The position numbers and the translations under genes were made by a program. Below the pieces are notes generated by a model. That model did not search any database. It worked only from the letters and a program-made list of their open reading frames with translations, and was not told where the DNA came from. This document shows, in pieces, positions 7,962 through 16,484 of a stretch of DNA of 64,000 bases. Positions within the stretch are counted from its first letter, which is position 1; each line of letters opens with the position of its first letter. Source of the stretch: Planctomycetota bacterium (lineage in GTDB: Bacteria; Planctomycetota; JAJSAM01; JAJVHW01); assembly GCA_021776825.1 (NCBI GenBank), contig JAJFFG010000092.1:58896-122895 (forward strand). Direction: 5' to 3'.

Positions 7962-10900
7962 ATGCAGAAGACGCAGTTGCGGAAGACGTCGGGCCTGGGA
8001 GCGGCACTGCTGTATGGCGGTGTGTTCGCGACCGGAATGGCCCTGGGTGCCTTCTCGCTGGTCACGCCGACCACTGAGGTGGATGCGGGCGAGGCCAACT
8101 TCGTGCGCAGCGCTAGCCATGACGCGATCGCCGGAGTGCGACTGGACGAGGAAGTGGTCATCCGCTTCAAGTCCGCCGTGCTCAAGTCGAGCGTCGGACC
8201 TGACACGTTGCTCGTGCGAACCGGCACGAACAACGGCGAGCAGGCCCGTGGCGCGTACATCGTCGGCAAGTTCATGTACGACCGCGCGACGCAGCAGCGC
8301 GTCGTGGTGCGGCCCGAGGCGATCCAGGAGTGGTACCAGCTCGTGCGCGGTCTCTCGCGCACCGACGCGGCCCGACTGGCGGCGCGCACGATCAAGCGGA
8401 TCGAGCGCACCGGCAAGTTCCGCAAGTTGGCCAAGATCGACCGCGAACTGCGCAATCAGTTCTTCGGTCCGTCGAACGGCGCGGGCACGCGTCTCGACGA
8501 CGCCAACGTCACGGGCATCTTCCCGCCGCAGTTGAACGATGGCGACGACCTCGAGCCGTACCGCCAGCGCATCGCTGGCGACGACGTCCTCTACCAGGAC
8601 TACTTGGTCGGTGGCGACCTGACCGCGTTCCCTGCCCTGCAGCAGAACAGCGAGTCGGAGCGCTTCTTCCACCCGGTCGACCCGGGCACGGGCGTTCCCG
8701 CGACGCGCTCCGTCCTGCGTGACCGCACGTACCGTCAGGTTCTGATCGACCGTCGCAACGGTCGCAATGCCCTGTTCGTGCCGGATATCCCGATCCGCCC
8801 CGACCTGACCGACGCTGGTCTCCAGCCCGGTAAGGCGTACTCGATCGTCATTCCGTCGGCACAGCCCGGCGTCTTCAACACCGTCCTCACCAAGAAGGGG
8901 CGGCGTCCGCTCCTCCAGGAGGCCGGGCGCGACTTCAGCACGCTCTTCACCACCGTCCCGCTGATCGGCAGCGGCACGAACCTGTTCCAGGGCACCGATG
9001 CCCGCTCGGGTATCGCAGAGTTGCAGAAGCCGCGGATCATCAACATCACGCCGCCCAACGGCGAGGCGTTCGTCGACTCGACGACCGACTGGGAGGACCC
9101 GGACAACCAGTTCGAGGTGCCGCTCCCGGCACGTCGCACGTTCACCGTCCGCATCCGCTTCCCCCACGCGCTCGATCCGCGCACGGTGAACACCGACTCG
9201 TTCAAGGTCTTCAAGACGAAGACCCAGCCCGGCACGGGCAGCGAGCGCACTCTCGATCCCGCGATCGAGGTACCGGCAGGCGTGTTCCTGAACCAGCAGC
9301 GCCTCGGCATCGTCGAGGTCGAGCTCACCCCGGCACAGAACCTGGACCCCGAGTCCGAGTACGCCGTCACCGTCGCGGGCAATGTCCGCACGCTCGGCTC
9401 CGTGAACGGGGCCCTCTCGACGCTCGGCACGGAGTTCCGCTCGACCTTCATCGTCGGTCCGGGACCGATCCCCGAGGACGGTATCCGTGAGACGTTCGCC
9501 GGTGTCGGCAACCGCGCCGATCCGAACAACGCTGACACGATCGATCAGGCGACGACGGCTCTCTGGCCGGCGCCCGTGCTGTTCGACAGCGAGATCTCCG
9601 GCAAGCTCGCCGCCAACTTCATGCCGTTCGTCGGCTTCGGAGTGGGGGCGCAGCGCGACCCGCTCAACCCCGTGACGTTCAACCCCAACGACCCCGACAC
9701 GTTCCCGGTGCAGAACCTCGCGCTCGGCGCGGGTGAGACCATCACGTTCGTGTCCGAGGGGCTCGACCCGCAGGACCTCACGACGTTCGGTAAGCAGATC
9801 GAGTACGAGTACCAGAGCGTGGCGTTCAACGCCGCGACGGCCGACGTGGTCGGTCGTTTCCCGCTCGTCGTCCGCTCGCAGCAGGGCATCTCGCTGACCA
9901 CCTCCGCCATCTTCGCCAACGGCGACGAGGGACAGGTGGGCAAGGCGAACGTGGACCTGATCAACGGCGGTCCGGTCGGCGGCCTCGGCGGGCGGCCGGG
10001 CCCAGGCGGCTTCCGCGGTGGTGACGGCGCGGGCGCGCCGCTCACGGACCAGAACGGCGACGTGATCCTGGACGGCCTGAACCAGCTCCAGCTCGATCCG
10101 GCGAAGTTCGACGGCCTCACTGGCGCTCCCGGCCACTTCGCCGGCGCGCTGTCGCCAGGCGGCGGCGGCACTGGCGGCTTCTCGGGTAACCAGGAGTTCC
10201 TGCCGCGCTTCACCGATCCCAATGACTCGACCATCGTGCTTCCCGAGGCGACTGCCGAGGCGATCCGCGAGGCGGGTGGTGGCGGCGGTCACGCTGTCGC
10301 CGGTACGAATGGCTCCGGCGGGGGTGGTTCGGGCAAGGTCAACGCTGAGGGACAGGCGGGCGGCATCGGCGGTCCGGTGTTCGGCATCGGCGACATGAGT
10401 GATCAGCCGCTCAACGTGAACGGGGTTCCCACTCTGCAGACCAACGCCGGTGGTGGTGGTGGTGGTGGTGGTGGCGCAGAAGACGACGCCGATTCCGGTG
10501 GCATCGAGGGCACGATGGGTCCTGAGGATGCAGGCGGCGGCGGCGGCGGCGGTGGCGGTGGCGGCATTCAGCTCGTCGCGCGCACAGAGATCCTGCTCGA
10601 CTCGAGCATCCTCGATTGCTCGGGCGGTGTCGGCGGACGTACGTTCGACGCAGCGCTGTCCGACGTGGGCGAGGGCGCCCCTGGTGGTAGCGGCGCTGGC
10701 GGCACCATCTGGATGCAGTGCTTCGGCGACATCACGATCCAGAACGGCTCCACGGTCACGGTCGCTGGTGGCATCGGCGATCAGACGACCAACATCGGTC
10801 AGATCAGCCCCGACCCGCCCGACACCGGCACGATCAAGGGTCTGGGTGGCTTCGGTGGCAACGGCTACCTGCGCTTCGAGTCGGCGACCGGCGCGGCCGT

Positions 10901-11348
10901 CATCATTGGCTCGACTGTCACGGGCTCGCTCTCGCAGGCGGCCTTCCGTCCCGATGCCAACGGCGACTACCCGGCGCACCCGGGTGCGCCGATGGTCGTG
11001 AACACGTCGATCGCGTACTCGCGGTGGTTCAACAGCCAGCTCGACACGCCGTCGTTCGTGGCGGTCTTCGACGACCTGCTCACGCCGGAGGTCGACGGCA
11101 CGTCGATCTTCCAGCCGGCCGGTCATGTCGTGGACGTGCAAGTGCGGAGCGCTCCGCAGAACATCAACGCCGTTGGCCGTCCGGATCTCGGACTGGTCAC
11201 GGGCTGGGTTCCGCTCGCGTCCGCGAACACGATCAGCGACCGTCGCTTCCTTCAGTTCCGCATCGACTTCGTGATGCCGCTGTCGTTCACCTTCGATCAG
11301 GCACGGCCGACCGTGGAGTTCATCGAGATCTCGATCGAGCTCAACTAG
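7962..11348 (+). CDS. Large secreted Gly-rich protein with Ig-like domains
   Basis: 1128 residues from ATG 7962 (TTGGAGA at 7951-7957; an ATG 15 bases earlier is less likely). A hydrophobic N-terminus (11-35) looks like a signal peptide or anchor. Two Ig-like segments are visible (about 55-110, DEEVVIRFKSAV; about 388-490, FTVRIRFPHALDPRTVN). Residues 665-960 are very Gly-rich with repeated GGGGSGG and IxLVA/ITIxNGSTVTVAGG blocks, a pattern seen in large surface proteins of planctomycetes and myxobacteria. The C-terminus (TGWVPLA, RRFLQFRIDFVM) matches the preceding gene, marking them as paralogs. The role is probably structural at the cell surface. Confidence 0.8.
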   Translation: MQKTQLRKTSGLGAALLYGGVFATGMALGAFSLVTPTTEVDAGEANFVRSASHDAIAGVRLDEEVVIRFKSAVLKSSVGPDTLLVRTGTNNGEQARGAYIVGKFMYDRATQQRVVVRPEAIQEWYQLVRGLSRTDAARLAARTIKRIERTGKFRKLAKIDRELRNQFFGPSNGAGTRLDDANVTGIFPPQLNDGDDLEPYRQRIAGDDVLYQDYLVGGDLTAFPALQQNSESERFFHPVDPGTGVPATRSVLRDRTYRQVLIDRRNGRNALFVPDIPIRPDLTDAGLQPGKAYSIVIPSAQPGVFNTVLTKKGRRPLLQEAGRDFSTLFTTVPLIGSGTNLFQGTDARSGIAELQKPRIINITPPNGEAFVDSTTDWEDPDNQFEVPLPARRTFTVRIRFPHALDPRTVNTDSFKVFKTKTQPGTGSERTLDPAIEVPAGVFLNQQRLGIVEVELTPAQNLDPESEYAVTVAGNVRTLGSVNGALSTLGTEFRSTFIVGPGPIPEDGIRETFAGVGNRADPNNADTIDQATTALWPAPVLFDSEISGKLAANFMPFVGFGVGAQRDPLNPVTFNPNDPDTFPVQNLALGAGETITFVSEGLDPQDLTTFGKQIEYEYQSVAFNAATADVVGRFPLVVRSQQGISLTTSAIFANGDEGQVGKANVDLINGGPVGGLGGRPGPGGFRGGDGAGAPLTDQNGDVILDGLNQLQLDPAKFDGLTGAPGHFAGALSPGGGGTGGFSGNQEFLPRFTDPNDSTIVLPEATAEAIREAGGGGGHAVAGTNGSGGGGSGKVNAEGQAGGIGGPVFGIGDMSDQPLNVNGVPTLQTNAGGGGGGGGGAEDDADSGGIEGTMGPEDAGGGGGGGGGGGIQLVARTEILLDSSILDCSGGVGGRTFDAALSDVGEGAPGGSGAGGTIWMQCFGDITIQNGSTVTVAGGIGDQTTNIGQISPDPPDTGTIKGLGGFGGNGYLRFESATGAAVIIGSTVTGSLSQAAFRPDANGDYPAHPGAPMVVNTSIAYSRWFNSQLDTPSFVAVFDDLLTPEVDGTSIFQPAGHVVDVQVRSAPQNINAVGRPDLGLVTGWVPLASANTISDRRFLQFRIDFVMPLSFTFDQARPTVEFIEISIELN
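10449..10475 (+). repeat. (GGT)8-GGC trinucleotide run in coding sequence
   Basis: Eight GGT codons and one GGC in a row inside the Gly-rich part of the surface protein. The local preference elsewhere is GGC, so this looks like slippage expansion. Length change would add or drop glycines without a frameshift. A second, mixed GGC/GGT run lies near 10530-10565. Confidence 0.85.
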
Positions 11349-11370
11349 TCACTTCGACCAACCACGACGG

Positions 11371-11393
11371 GGCGTCCGCCGCAGGCGGGCGCT
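11371..11393 (+). terminator. GC-rich hairpin after the Gly-rich protein gene
   Basis: GCGTCCGCC (11372-11380), loop GCA, then GGCGGGCGC (11384-11392) with one G-T wobble, followed by CTCTGTTCG. It lies 23 bases past the stop and is a likely terminator separating the surface genes from the radical SAM operon. Confidence 0.55.
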
Positions 11394-11396
11394 CTG

Positions 11397-11442
11397 TTCG
11401 ATTCGAGGATGGGTTCGATTCGAGGCCAGGCTCGATTCGAGG
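11397..11442 (+). repeat. Three 17-bp iterons upstream of the radical SAM operon
   Basis: TTCGATTCGAGG at 11397-11408 and 11414-11425 and CTCGATTCGAGG at 11431-11442, with an exact period of 17 bp. Each core contains TCGATTCGA, nearly a palindrome. The array lies between the terminator hairpin and the first radical SAM start and could be an operator. It may alternatively be a neutral tandem duplication, since other threefold arrays occur at gene ends in this window. Confidence 0.7.
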
Positions 11443-11510
11443 AGTGGCCGCGGAGATCGGAAGGGGCGGCTGGAACGGGGGAACCCGCCCGATCCGTTCG
11501 GGTGGGTAGG

Positions 11511-12527
11511 ATGGCATCGCGGTTGCGGGAGAATGACGTGCGACGTGAGCCAGGCAAGATGGAACGCAAGGTCGCGGGGCTGATCGCCTCGATCGGCGCT
11601 CGCTTCTATCTGGGCAAGCCGGACGTGCGCGAGCTGCTCGAGGTGAAGTTCCCGACCCTTGGATCGGTGGGGAACGCGCTCCGCAACGAGATCGCGTTCC
11701 GAGCGCGTACGCCACGCTCCCACGTTCTCTCGAGCGTCAACCTCGAGCTGACCAACCACTGCAACCTGAAGTGCACGATCTGCCCGGTCAACACGACCAT
11801 GCGTCGCGCCAAGGGCTACATGGATCCGGACCTGTTCCGGCGCGTCATCGACGAGAACCAGCAGCTCGACTTCGTCCTCGCGTTCCAGTGGGGCGAGCCG
11901 CTGCTCCACCCCAACTTCTTCGAGCTCACGCGATACGCCGCGGACCGCGGCGTGCGCACGATGATCACGTCGAACGGGACCCATCTTGGTCCTGAGAACC
12001 GCCGTGGACTGATCGAGTGCGGACTCGAGCGCCTTACGTTCTCCATCGACGGTGACCACGCGACGCACAAGGCGATCCGGGGCGTGGATCTCGACGTGCT
12101 GCGACGGGACATCCTGACGCTCGTCGCGGAGCGCGATGCGGCCGGCGCCCCGCTTCGCATCGATGTCTCGATGGTTGTCGACCAGGCGACGGAGGGCGCC
12201 CTCGACACGTACTTCGCGGACTGGAAGGGCATCGCCGATCGCGTGCAGGCCATCCCGCGGATGGTGGCCGAGAAGCGCAGCGCGCCCTGTCGCGAGCTCT
12301 GGCGCGGCACGCTCGTCGTGCTGTGGGATGGGCGCGTGACCGTGTGCTGCGTCGACAGCGAGGGACTGTTGACGGTGGGGAACGCCAACGAGCAGCCGCT
12401 GGCTGAGGTCTGGAACGGCGAGGGGATGCAGGCGATCCGACGCCAGCACGCGGAGCGCAGCTTCCCGTCGCTCTGCTCGATGTGCGGCGAGTATGAGCAC
12501 CCAACCGTCTCGAAGAGGTTCCGTTGA
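11511..12527 (+). CDS. Radical SAM/SPASM-type protein
   Basis: About 338 residues. The radical SAM cluster motif is HCNLKCTICPV (CxxxCxxC), followed by GE (QWGEPLL) and SNGT-type strands typical of the TIM-barrel core. Near the C-terminus CxxC-type cysteines (TVCCVDSEG, LCSMCGEY) look like a SPASM-type auxiliary Fe-S site. The start is uncertain: ATG 11511, GTG 11538 (GGGAG at 11527-11531, best spacing) and ATG 11559 are all in frame. It is the first gene of a coupled operon with two more radical SAM proteins and two glycosyltransferases. The substrate is unknown; no precursor peptide is visible nearby. Confidence 0.88.
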   Translation: MASRLRENDVRREPGKMERKVAGLIASIGARFYLGKPDVRELLEVKFPTLGSVGNALRNEIAFRARTPRSHVLSSVNLELTNHCNLKCTICPVNTTMRRAKGYMDPDLFRRVIDENQQLDFVLAFQWGEPLLHPNFFELTRYAADRGVRTMITSNGTHLGPENRRGLIECGLERLTFSIDGDHATHKAIRGVDLDVLRRDILTLVAERDAAGAPLRIDVSMVVDQATEGALDTYFADWKGIADRVQAIPRMVAEKRSAPCRELWRGTLVVLWDGRVTVCCVDSEGLLTVGNANEQPLAEVWNGEGMQAIRRQHAERSFPSLCSMCGEYEHPTVSKRFR

Positions 12528-13669
12528 GGAAGCAGTACGTCGACGTCATTCGCTCGCGACTGCGCGACGGCGGCTGGACGCGCGTGCTCGACGCGGGCCT
12601 GAAGGCGCTCGCTCCTCTGATCCCGTTCCGCAACGGTCACGCCGAGAGCGGGCCGATCCTGGGGACGGTGATCCTGTCCTACTCGTGCAACTACCGCTGC
12701 ACGTTCTGCGAACTGCCACAGCGCTTCGTGCGGCGTCGCAAAGAGGGCTGGACGGAGTTCGACACGGCTGGCTGGAAGAAGGTCCTCGACGGGTTCGCCG
12801 CGCTGCGCACCGTCGGGATCGGCTTCACGGGCGGAGAGCCGTTCCTGCGGAAGGACTGCGCTGACCTGCTCGAGCACTCCCTCTCGCTGGGCATGGTCAC
12901 GCACGTCAACACGAACGCGCACCTGCTCGACGATGCGCTCGTCGATCGGCTCGCTGCGATGGGGCTCGACTCGGTGAACGTGTCGCTCGATGGCGCTCTC
13001 GCGGAGACCCACGATCGACTCCGCGGGCATCGCGGTTCGTTCGAGCGGGTGACCGATCGGATCGCTGCGCTCGCTCGCGCGCGCGATCGACACGCGGGCA
13101 AGGGGCGTCGGACGCGCATCGGGATCACGTCCGTGCTCACGCCGGACAACGCGGATCAGGTCGAGGCGCTCGTCGACCTGACCGAACAGCTCGGTGCCGA
13201 CTCCGTTGGCTTCATCCCGATGCACGAGTTCCTCGCGGAACCATCGATCGCCGACGTCGCCCCGCTTCGTCCATGGGCCGACGGGATGGCGAGCGCCGTC
13301 GCGACGCTCCAGCGGCTCAAGGAGGAGCGCACCGTCGTCGAGAACAGCACGGCTTATCTTGCTCTGTTCCCGCGGTGCTTCTCCGGCCGCCCGACTCCCG
13401 TTCAGTGCCGCGCTCCCGAGACGTCCCTGGTGATCGACGCGTACGGTCGGGTGTTCCCGTGCGTTCCGTTCTCCGAGGTCGATCGTGCCATCGGTCGGAT
13501 CGACGCCGGCGACCTACCGGCGTTCTGGAAGTCCGAGCGCTACGCCGCCGAGCGCCGCCGACTCGCTGGCTGCCGGGCGTGTTACTGGAACTGTCACACC
13601 GAGATGAACCTCCTGTGGGAGAAGGCGTTGCCGCGGCGAGCCGGGATCCCCGGAGCGGCGAGCCTGTGA
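12524..13669 (+). CDS. Radical SAM/SPASM-type protein
   Basis: 381 residues from TTG 12524, which overlaps the upstream stop (TTGA); AGAGG at 12514-12518 supports it. The cluster motif is SCNYRCTFCELP, and FTGGEPFL gives the GGE strand. The C-terminal half has cysteines placed as in SPASM domains (VFPCVPFSE, GCRACYWNCHTE). It probably works with the preceding protein on the same substrate. Enzymes of this class modify peptides, sugars or lipids; the flanking glycosyltransferases favour a glycan or lipid-linked substrate, but that is inference. Confidence 0.9.
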   Translation: MRKQYVDVIRSRLRDGGWTRVLDAGLKALAPLIPFRNGHAESGPILGTVILSYSCNYRCTFCELPQRFVRRRKEGWTEFDTAGWKKVLDGFAALRTVGIGFTGGEPFLRKDCADLLEHSLSLGMVTHVNTNAHLLDDALVDRLAAMGLDSVNVSLDGALAETHDRLRGHRGSFERVTDRIAALARARDRHAGKGRRTRIGITSVLTPDNADQVEALVDLTEQLGADSVGFIPMHEFLAEPSIADVAPLRPWADGMASAVATLQRLKEERTVVENSTAYLALFPRCFSGRPTPVQCRAPETSLVIDAYGRVFPCVPFSEVDRAIGRIDAGDLPAFWKSERYAAERRRLAGCRACYWNCHTEMNLLWEKALPRRAGIPGAASL

Positions 13670-14841
13670 ACCTGACGTTCGCGAAGGCCGTCGACCGGTA
13701 CGTGGGGATGGCGCTCTGCGCCGGTCTCGCACTCGGTCGTCAGGTGCGCGAGATGGTGTCGTCGAGCGACCGCATGGTGAGCCCTGACACGATCCTGCTC
13801 GTGAAGTTCTGGGGGCTCGGCAACATCGTCCTGCTCTTGCCCGTGTTGCGCTTGCTGCGGCGCCGCTTCCCGGACTCCCGCATCGTGTTCGTCTCGCTCG
13901 CCCGCAACCGTGAATTGCTCGACGCGTGCGCGGACGTCGACGAGCGCGTCTACGTCGACGACCGCAACGGCCTGAAACTGATGACGACGTTGATCGCCGC
14001 CGCGGTTCGCGCTCGGCGGGTGCACCCGGACGTATGCATCGACTTCGAACAGTTCGCACGTGCGTCCGTCGTGCTCGCGTCGCTCGCCGGTGCCAAGCAA
14101 CTGATCGGCCTCGATACGCCGGGCCAGGGCCGCGCGCGCCTCGTGCACAAGCTGGTGCGGTACGACGACAAGCAGCACATGGGGCAGACGTATCTCGACC
14201 TGGCGCGTGCGGCTGGAGTGGACGAACGGCTCTACCGACCGACGCGACCGCCGGTCGGAGACCTCGATCGCGCCGAAGCCCGGGAGGTCCTCGGCCCGCT
14301 CGCCACGGCGGCCGGACCGCTGCTCGTGATCCACCCCGGCTCCGGAGACAACTTCCAGGGACGCCGCTGGCCGACAGCCAACTTCGCCGCGCTGGCGGAT
14401 CGGCTGATCGAGACCTTGGGAGCCCGCATCGTCGTGACCGGCACGCGTGGGGAGGCGGCTCTCACGTCGGCCGTTGTCTCGGCGATGGCGCATGGCGAGC
14501 GCGCCGTCGATGCGGCCGGACGACTCACGGTTCTCGGGCTCACAGGACTGCTCGAGGGTGCGACGGGACTCGTCACGAACGACACGGCGCCAGTGCATCT
14601 GGGCTCGGCGTTGGGCATCCCCGTGTTTGCGTTCTTTGGACCGAACACCCCGCGGCTCTACGGGCCGCTCTCGGCGGGCAGCTACACCTTCTATCGGGCG
14701 CTGCCCTGCAGCCCGTGTCTGACGAACATGAACTACAAGACCTCGCTCTGCCGCATGCCGGTGTGCATCCGTGACATCACGGTGGACGAGGTGCACGCGA
14801 GGATCGTGCAGCACCTCGGCGACGGGGTGCCGGCCGCGTGA
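13666..14841 (+). CDS. Glycosyltransferase family 9 (heptosyltransferase-like)
   Basis: 391 residues from GTG 13666 overlapping the previous stop (GTGA). GT9 hallmarks: LLVKFWGLGNIVLLLPVL at the N-terminus (donor-domain Rossmann start), LLVIHPGSGDNFQGRRWP in the middle and VTNDTAPVHLGSALGIP near the C-terminus. Family members such as WaaC/WaaF add ADP-heptose to lipid A core on the cytoplasmic face. The acceptor here is unknown, but placement among radical SAM enzymes and a GT-C membrane enzyme suggests a dedicated surface glycan. Confidence 0.9.
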   Translation: MNLTFAKAVDRYVGMALCAGLALGRQVREMVSSSDRMVSPDTILLVKFWGLGNIVLLLPVLRLLRRRFPDSRIVFVSLARNRELLDACADVDERVYVDDRNGLKLMTTLIAAAVRARRVHPDVCIDFEQFARASVVLASLAGAKQLIGLDTPGQGRARLVHKLVRYDDKQHMGQTYLDLARAAGVDERLYRPTRPPVGDLDRAEAREVLGPLATAAGPLLVIHPGSGDNFQGRRWPTANFAALADRLIETLGARIVVTGTRGEAALTSAVVSAMAHGERAVDAAGRLTVLGLTGLLEGATGLVTNDTAPVHLGSALGIPVFAFFGPNTPRLYGPLSAGSYTFYRALPCSPCLTNMNYKTSLCRMPVCIRDITVDEVHARIVQHLGDGVPAA

Positions 14842-16484
14842 GCGGCGCTCCTCGGTCGTGGCCGGTGCTGGCGGCCGCGGCCCTCTCGGTCGTCGTGTTC
14901 CTTCCCGCTCTCGGCGGGGAGTTCGTTTATGACGATCACCGGTTCTACGCGGGCAACGATGCGCTGACATCGTGGAGCGTGCTCTGGCGAGCGTTTTCGG
15001 ATCCCGTCGTCCAGACCGCGGACGGCACGCACGCGGGACTCTGGCGGCCGCTACGCACCCTCTCGTTCGCGCTCGACCGCGCGCTGTTCGCCGACGCCGC
15101 GTGGGGTCCGCATCTCGTGAACGTGCTGCTGCACGGGGTCGCAAGCGGGTTGCTCGGCGCGGTGCTGCTACGGCTCTCGGCGACCCCCGTCGCCGCCTTC
15201 CTCGGTGCCGCGGTGTACGGCGTCCACCCCGCGCAGGTCGAGGTGGTCGCGTGGATCTCGTCCCGAGGAGATCTCCTCGCCGCCGCCCTCGTCTGGGGCG
15301 CGCTCCTTCTCGCTCTCCGTGGTCGCGACCGTTGGGGGCTCCTGCTGGGCGGGCTGGCGTTACTCGCCAAGGAGCAGGCGATCGTCTGGCCGGCGCTGCT
15401 GACGGTGACGTTGCTCTGCGACGGACGACACTGGCGCGCCATCCTTCGGCGCGTCGCGCTCCCCGTCGCTCTCGTACTTGTGTTCGTCGCCGTGCGTCAC
15501 GTGCTCCTCGTCGAACCGCTTCAAGAAGGCGGGCTCGGAGCTCCGGGACCGGCAGGTGTCGCGGCGATGCTCGGGCACCAGGTCTGGAGTACGTGGTTTC
15601 CGGTGGGGGCGCTCTTCGACTGGCAGATGCCGCTTCCCGCGCGCGGCGCCGCCGCCGTGGTCGCCCCGCTCGTAGCGACGCTGGCGTTCGCGGGTCTCGC
15701 CTCCACGACGACCCGTCGCGCGACCGCGTGGTTCCTGGTGGCGCTCGTTCCGACGCTCTTCATCCAGCTCGTCGTCCCGTTGAACATCCGCGTCGCCGAC
15801 CGCTTCCTGCTGTTCGCGCTCCCTGCGCTCGCGCTGATCGTGGTGAGAGTTGCTGCGCTGCGGCGAGGCACTCCCGCCGTGGCGCTCGGCGTGGTCTGTC
15901 TGGCGGTCCTGACGATCGGCGAGATCCCGGCCTGGGCGGACGGGTCCTCGCTGTGGACACGCACGGCTGAACGGAGCCCCGGGCACTGGCGCGCTGAGTC
16001 GTGGCTGGGGGCGCAGGCGATCACCGACGACGATCTGCCTCTCGCCGTCGAACACCTCGAACGCGCCGCCACGGCCGGACCGTCGGACGCCAAGACTCGA
16101 TTTCTCCTGGCCGACGCCCTCTGGCGCCTCGCGAGCGCTGGTCCCTCGGAACAGAGTGTCCATCTGACGCGGCGGGCGCGGGACGAGTTCGTCATGTGTC
16201 TACGGCTCTATGCGTCGGGTGCGCGGCAGGAGGGCGCCGAGCTGCTCGAGCCGCTTGCGATGCTGACGATGCTCGACCTCACCTTGGTCCTCGGAGAGCG
16301 TGATCGCGCCGAGGCAATGCTGCGAAGTCGGATTCGATTGGCCTCGCCGAAGATCCACCCACTGAGTCGCGCGGCGTGGGATCACCGCCTGGAGCTCCTC
16401 ACGCAGCGAATCGAAGTTCACTTGGACCCGGGACTGGAGTCACCTCTGGCCCCGCGCGTGCGAGAATGGGCAGCCTTGAAATGA
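14838..16484 (+). CDS. Polytopic membrane GT-C-type glycosyltransferase with TPR-like tail
   Basis: 548 residues from GTG 14838 (GTGA overlap). An early FVYDDHRFY motif in the first periplasmic loop matches the acidic motif of TMTC/protein O-mannosyltransferase-like GT-C enzymes. About ten hydrophobic segments span 10-370, and HPAQVEVVAWISSRGDLLA is typical of this family. Residues about 380-530 are soluble and helical with TPR character. These enzymes use polyprenyl-phosphate sugars on the outer face of the membrane. The operon partners are a GT9 enzyme and three radical SAM proteins. Confidence 0.8.
   Translation: MSGAPRSWPVLAAAALSVVVFLPALGGEFVYDDHRFYAGNDALTSWSVLWRAFSDPVVQTADGTHAGLWRPLRTLSFALDRALFADAAWGPHLVNVLLHGVASGLLGAVLLRLSATPVAAFLGAAVYGVHPAQVEVVAWISSRGDLLAAALVWGALLLALRGRDRWGLLLGGLALLAKEQAIVWPALLTVTLLCDGRHWRAILRRVALPVALVLVFVAVRHVLLVEPLQEGGLGAPGPAGVAAMLGHQVWSTWFPVGALFDWQMPLPARGAAAVVAPLVATLAFAGLASTTTRRATAWFLVALVPTLFIQLVVPLNIRVADRFLLFALPALALIVVRVAALRRGTPAVALGVVCLAVLTIGEIPAWADGSSLWTRTAERSPGHWRAESWLGAQAITDDDLPLAVEHLERAATAGPSDAKTRFLLADALWRLASAGPSEQSVHLTRRARDEFVMCLRLYASGARQEGAELLEPLAMLTMLDLTLVLGERDRAEAMLRSRIRLASPKIHPLSRAAWDHRLELLTQRIEVHLDPGLESPLAPRVREWAALK

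Noticed and set aside
7356..11141. Very long open frames antisense to the secreted-protein genes (for example 7356-11141 minus, 5136-7211 minus, 17530-20544 minus).
   Set aside because: They mirror the codon structure of convincing sense genes, have Arg/Val/Glu/His-biased translations and contain no recognisable domain; they are shadows of high-GC coding DNA.
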